The position numbers and the translations under genes are program-made. Under the pieces are notes generated by a model, which worked only from the letters and a program-made list of their open reading frames with translations, was not told where the DNA came from and searched no databases. Positions 62,260 to 64,000 of a stretch of DNA of 64,000 nt are shown one piece after another (within the stretch, counting starts at the first letter, position 1; each line of letters begins with the position of its first letter). Source of the stretch: Trichomonas vaginalis G3 (lineage: Eukaryota > Parabasalia > Trichomonadida > Trichomonadidae); the NCBI RefSeq assembly GCF_026262505.1, contig NC_067205.1, forward strand, positions 8,370,001 to 8,434,000. The letters are read 5' to 3'.

Positions 62260-62600
62260 AACAATGTTGGTCGTTCCCATGGAATATTTTTGACTTTAAT
62301 GGTATTAGTCATGATATGAATCTCAAGGTATGAACGAGGAGAGATGAGAGACTTATATGCTTCCCAAATTTCTTCAAAAGGTAATGTTATACCTGACTGT
62401 TTCCAAATGAGTTCAATGTCATAGCGTGAGAAACCTTGAAAGATAACGAAGTCAGTTATGAGACGTTTTATGTTTAAAGCTAAAAACCTCCATGTTTGCA
62501 TAAGTATTGCTACAGTTAAATGGTAATGTCTGACTTTAGTTATGATGTTAGCTAATGGTGAGTCAGGCTTTGACACTAAAGAAACAATAAGAATTACCGA
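62256..62600 (-). pseudogene. Polinton packaging ATPase, C-terminal remnant
   Basis: Reads KPDSPLANIITKVRHYHLTV, AILMQTWRFLALNIKRL and DFVIFQGFSRYDIELIWKQ, the segment that follows Walker B in FtsK/HerA-type packaging ATPases (sensor-like Q in AILMQ). Only the C-terminal third is present; the element's sequence ends here. Polinton A shows the complementary N-terminal part of a related gene at the window start, but that is a different copy. Confidence 0.7.
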
Positions 62601-62886
62601 AAAAGTGACAAAACATCAAAAACAGGGAGGGAGTCTCAATTTTTATTACTTATATTATTTTACAATATTTATATAAATACTCTTTATAATATATTTTACT
62701 ATAAAATTATACCTCAAATTCAAATATTTAAAATATTATTTACATAATTATCTCAAAATTATATTTTTATATATTATTTTTCATATGTATAAATCATATA
62801 ATCTATATCTATGCAAATCTCATCTAAAATTTTTTGAAACAAACCGCTACCATTTTATAATGGTCCATCGTAAATTCATCATAAAT
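62601..62886. other. AT-rich stretch between Polinton B and the hairpin array
   Basis: Very AT-rich, no gene. Near its start GAATTACCGAAAAAGTGA (about 62593) echoes the subterminal motif of the hAT at 38370-40714. Confidence 0.45.
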
Positions 62887-63684
62887 TCTGGTACATGTTA
62901 GTACCAGAGTCTTCAAATCTCAAACACTCTGATACCAACATGTACCAGATGCGAGTTTCCAATGCCCTCGTACGATTTTCTATTAAGATCTTCTTGAATG
63001 AGAAGGTCTTCATAGAAACTCGTACGAGGGCTTCTCTTTTAAATACTCTGGTACCTGCTGGTATCGGAGTCGACTTTACAGCCCTTTCCCCAATTTTGAA
63101 GCTAGGGAAAGTTTTCAAGCAATGAAAGGGAAGCTCTCGCTATGAGGTGAAAATCTAGAATTTTTACCTCATAGCGAGTAATCCTTTGTTAATTGCTTGA
63201 AAACTTTCTTCAAATTATCAAAATTTCGAGGAAAGTTTCCTTGCTTCAAAGTAGAGATGGAGCCCTTTGAGCCACTGCATATAGGTCAGTGACTCAAAAT
63301 ACTCCATCTCTACTAGAAATCGCCAAAATTTGGGTCGCAATCTTTGAAATGCGACGCAAGTTTTGGCAATTTCGCGAGGGACTTGCTCCATTTGGTGCAT
63401 AGATTCACACTCTATGCACCAGATGGAACAATTCTTTCGCTGACAGCGGGAAACTTTGTCTGAATAGTTTAACATTCAGACAAAGTTTTCCGCTGTCAGA
63501 GAGGGAATGGAAGGGTAAGAGGTATATATTCATAATGTATACCTCTTACTCTTCCATTCCCTCAAGAAAGTTCAAAAACTTGGGTGCAATCAGAACTGAT
63601 TGCACTCAAGTTTTTGAATTTTGTATAAGGAATTGTTGGCTATGATGTACTGATCATGAATCAGTACATCATAGCCAACAATTC
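62887..63684. repeat. Array of about eleven end-to-end hairpins
   Basis: Distinct palindromes follow one another almost without gaps: 62887-62949, 62964-63031, 63045-63070, 63082-63236 (long, arms ~75 bp), 63250-63314, 63316-63373, 63374-63440, 63440-63499, 63501-63563, 63571-63618 and 63630-63684. Arms are mostly 20-30 bp, loops 2-16 nt, with no or few mismatches (the last is perfect over 25 bp). Each stem has its own sequence. GATGCGAGTTTCC near the left (62948) equals the start of the hAT-type MITE at 31290, hinting at a common origin. Confidence 0.9.
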
Positions 63685-63932
63685 TACCTTTTAACCAAAG
63701 ATAATTGATTCGTATGTAAAATATTAAGCTAAAATTTCTCTTTCTTTTAGTACACATTCTTCCATTTCGTGTACATGTATCATATATTAAGTACTAGTTA
63801 TCTATTCTATATCCTTTATCCCAATTTAGATACTCAAAGATAATTCTTTTTCAGAAGAAAAAAAATATTTTCTATTAAACCGTTATTTTTTCAATGTGAG
63901 TTTTCAATTTTATTTTTCCTTTTTGCTGCTCA
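63685..63932. other. Short AT-rich stretch before the last gene
   Basis: Non-coding and AT-rich. TCAATTTTATTTTT about 30 nt before the final ATG could serve as an initiator region. Confidence 0.4.
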
Positions 63933-64000
63933 ATGCAACATCCTCCACCCGATCCTCCATGCGAGGTTGATCAAGCCATAGGATATTTAGAATATTCTCG
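63933..64000 (+). CDS. Start of an unidentified gene (cut by window end)
   Basis: An open frame from ATG at 63933 to the end of the window, 22 codons, beginning MQHPPPDPPCEVDQAIGYLE. Base composition changes abruptly from AT-rich to mixed at the ATG, which is how the other host genes here look. Too short to assign. Confidence 0.4.
   Translation, partial: MQHPPPDPPCEVDQAIGYLEYS

Larger units (their letters stand above)
40715..62600. mobile_element. Polinton B, truncated and interrupted by a hAT
   Basis: A Polinton/Maverick of roughly 19 kb without its insertion. The left terminal repeat is at 40715-40885; the right end is missing, with sequence ending inside the packaging ATPase gene near 62600. 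Parts in order: small ORFs, major capsid-type gene, further structural-type ORFs, protein-primed DNA polymerase B, unknown ORF, two KilA-N-type genes, integrase, a long fibre-like gene, structural-type gene interrupted by a hAT (57564-60672), unknown ORFs, ATPase remnant. It looks broken, with roughly ten breaks, yet many frames are still long, so it is a fairly young fossil. It is inserted in an older hAT. No maturation protease was recognised. Confidence 0.9.

Noticed and set aside
1-62600. Polintons A and B as two halves of one copy
   Set aside because: They lie over 34 kb apart with host genes between, and each has its own outer terminal block; they are separate copies.

Overview
This window looks like a chromosome piece from an anaerobic parabasalid protist of the trichomonad type, such as Trichomonas or Tritrichomonas. 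The DNA is AT-rich and the host genes have no visible introns. Three of them carry a TCA-type initiator (TCATTTY) 10-14 nt before the start codon, which is the classic trichomonad promoter. The surface-protein and gelsolin-type genes and the heavy load of Polinton, MULE, hAT and TTAA elements fit this. I cannot name the species.

Layout. 1-6170 is the terminal part of a Polinton (A), with a TTAA-flanked, Kolobok-like transposon inserted at 1807-5297. 7592-8071 is a C2-like host protein. 8195-10538 is a MULE with a complete transposase ORF and a 10-bp target duplication. 11095-12357 is an MFS sugar transporter whose 3' end carries a 412-bp MULE-like insertion between 79-bp direct repeats. 13297-16164 holds two tandem paralogous membrane-protein genes, the second with an in-frame stop, and 16356-18188 encodes a glycine-rich surface-type protein. 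18395-26437 is an 8-kb nested inverted-repeat structure: an integrase-type (D,D34E) transposon flanked by two mirror-image palindromes, one of which contains a further TTAA element. 27560-29815 encodes a type I surface protein with an NPVY tail. 31013-33286 is a second non-coding TTAA element holding a hAT-type MITE. 33599-34579 is a severin/gelsolin-like protein and 35295-36679 a frameshifted second sugar transporter. 38370-40714 is a hAT remnant interrupted by a second Polinton (B, about 40715-62600), which itself carries a hAT at 57564-60672. The window closes with an 800-bp array of back-to-back hairpins (62887-63684) and the start of an unidentified gene.

Genes in concert. Polinton B carries a protein-primed DNA polymerase, integrase, capsid-type genes, packaging ATPase, two KilA-N-type regulators and a phage-like fibre. 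It is a fossil with roughly ten breaks and a lost right end. Polinton A shows the other terminal module, with ATPase and structural-type genes, and is mostly open. Host genes seen are for surface display, sugar uptake and actin regulation.

Most unusual signals: a transposase fused to what looks like a catalytically dead ubiquitin-specific-protease domain; arrays of end-to-end hairpins at two loci; the nested palindrome composite; a repeated 14-bp operator-like palindrome and GC mini-hairpins in the Polintons; and different small genes held between matching blocks of the Polinton terminal repeats. All functional assignments come from reading motifs and have not been checked by database search.
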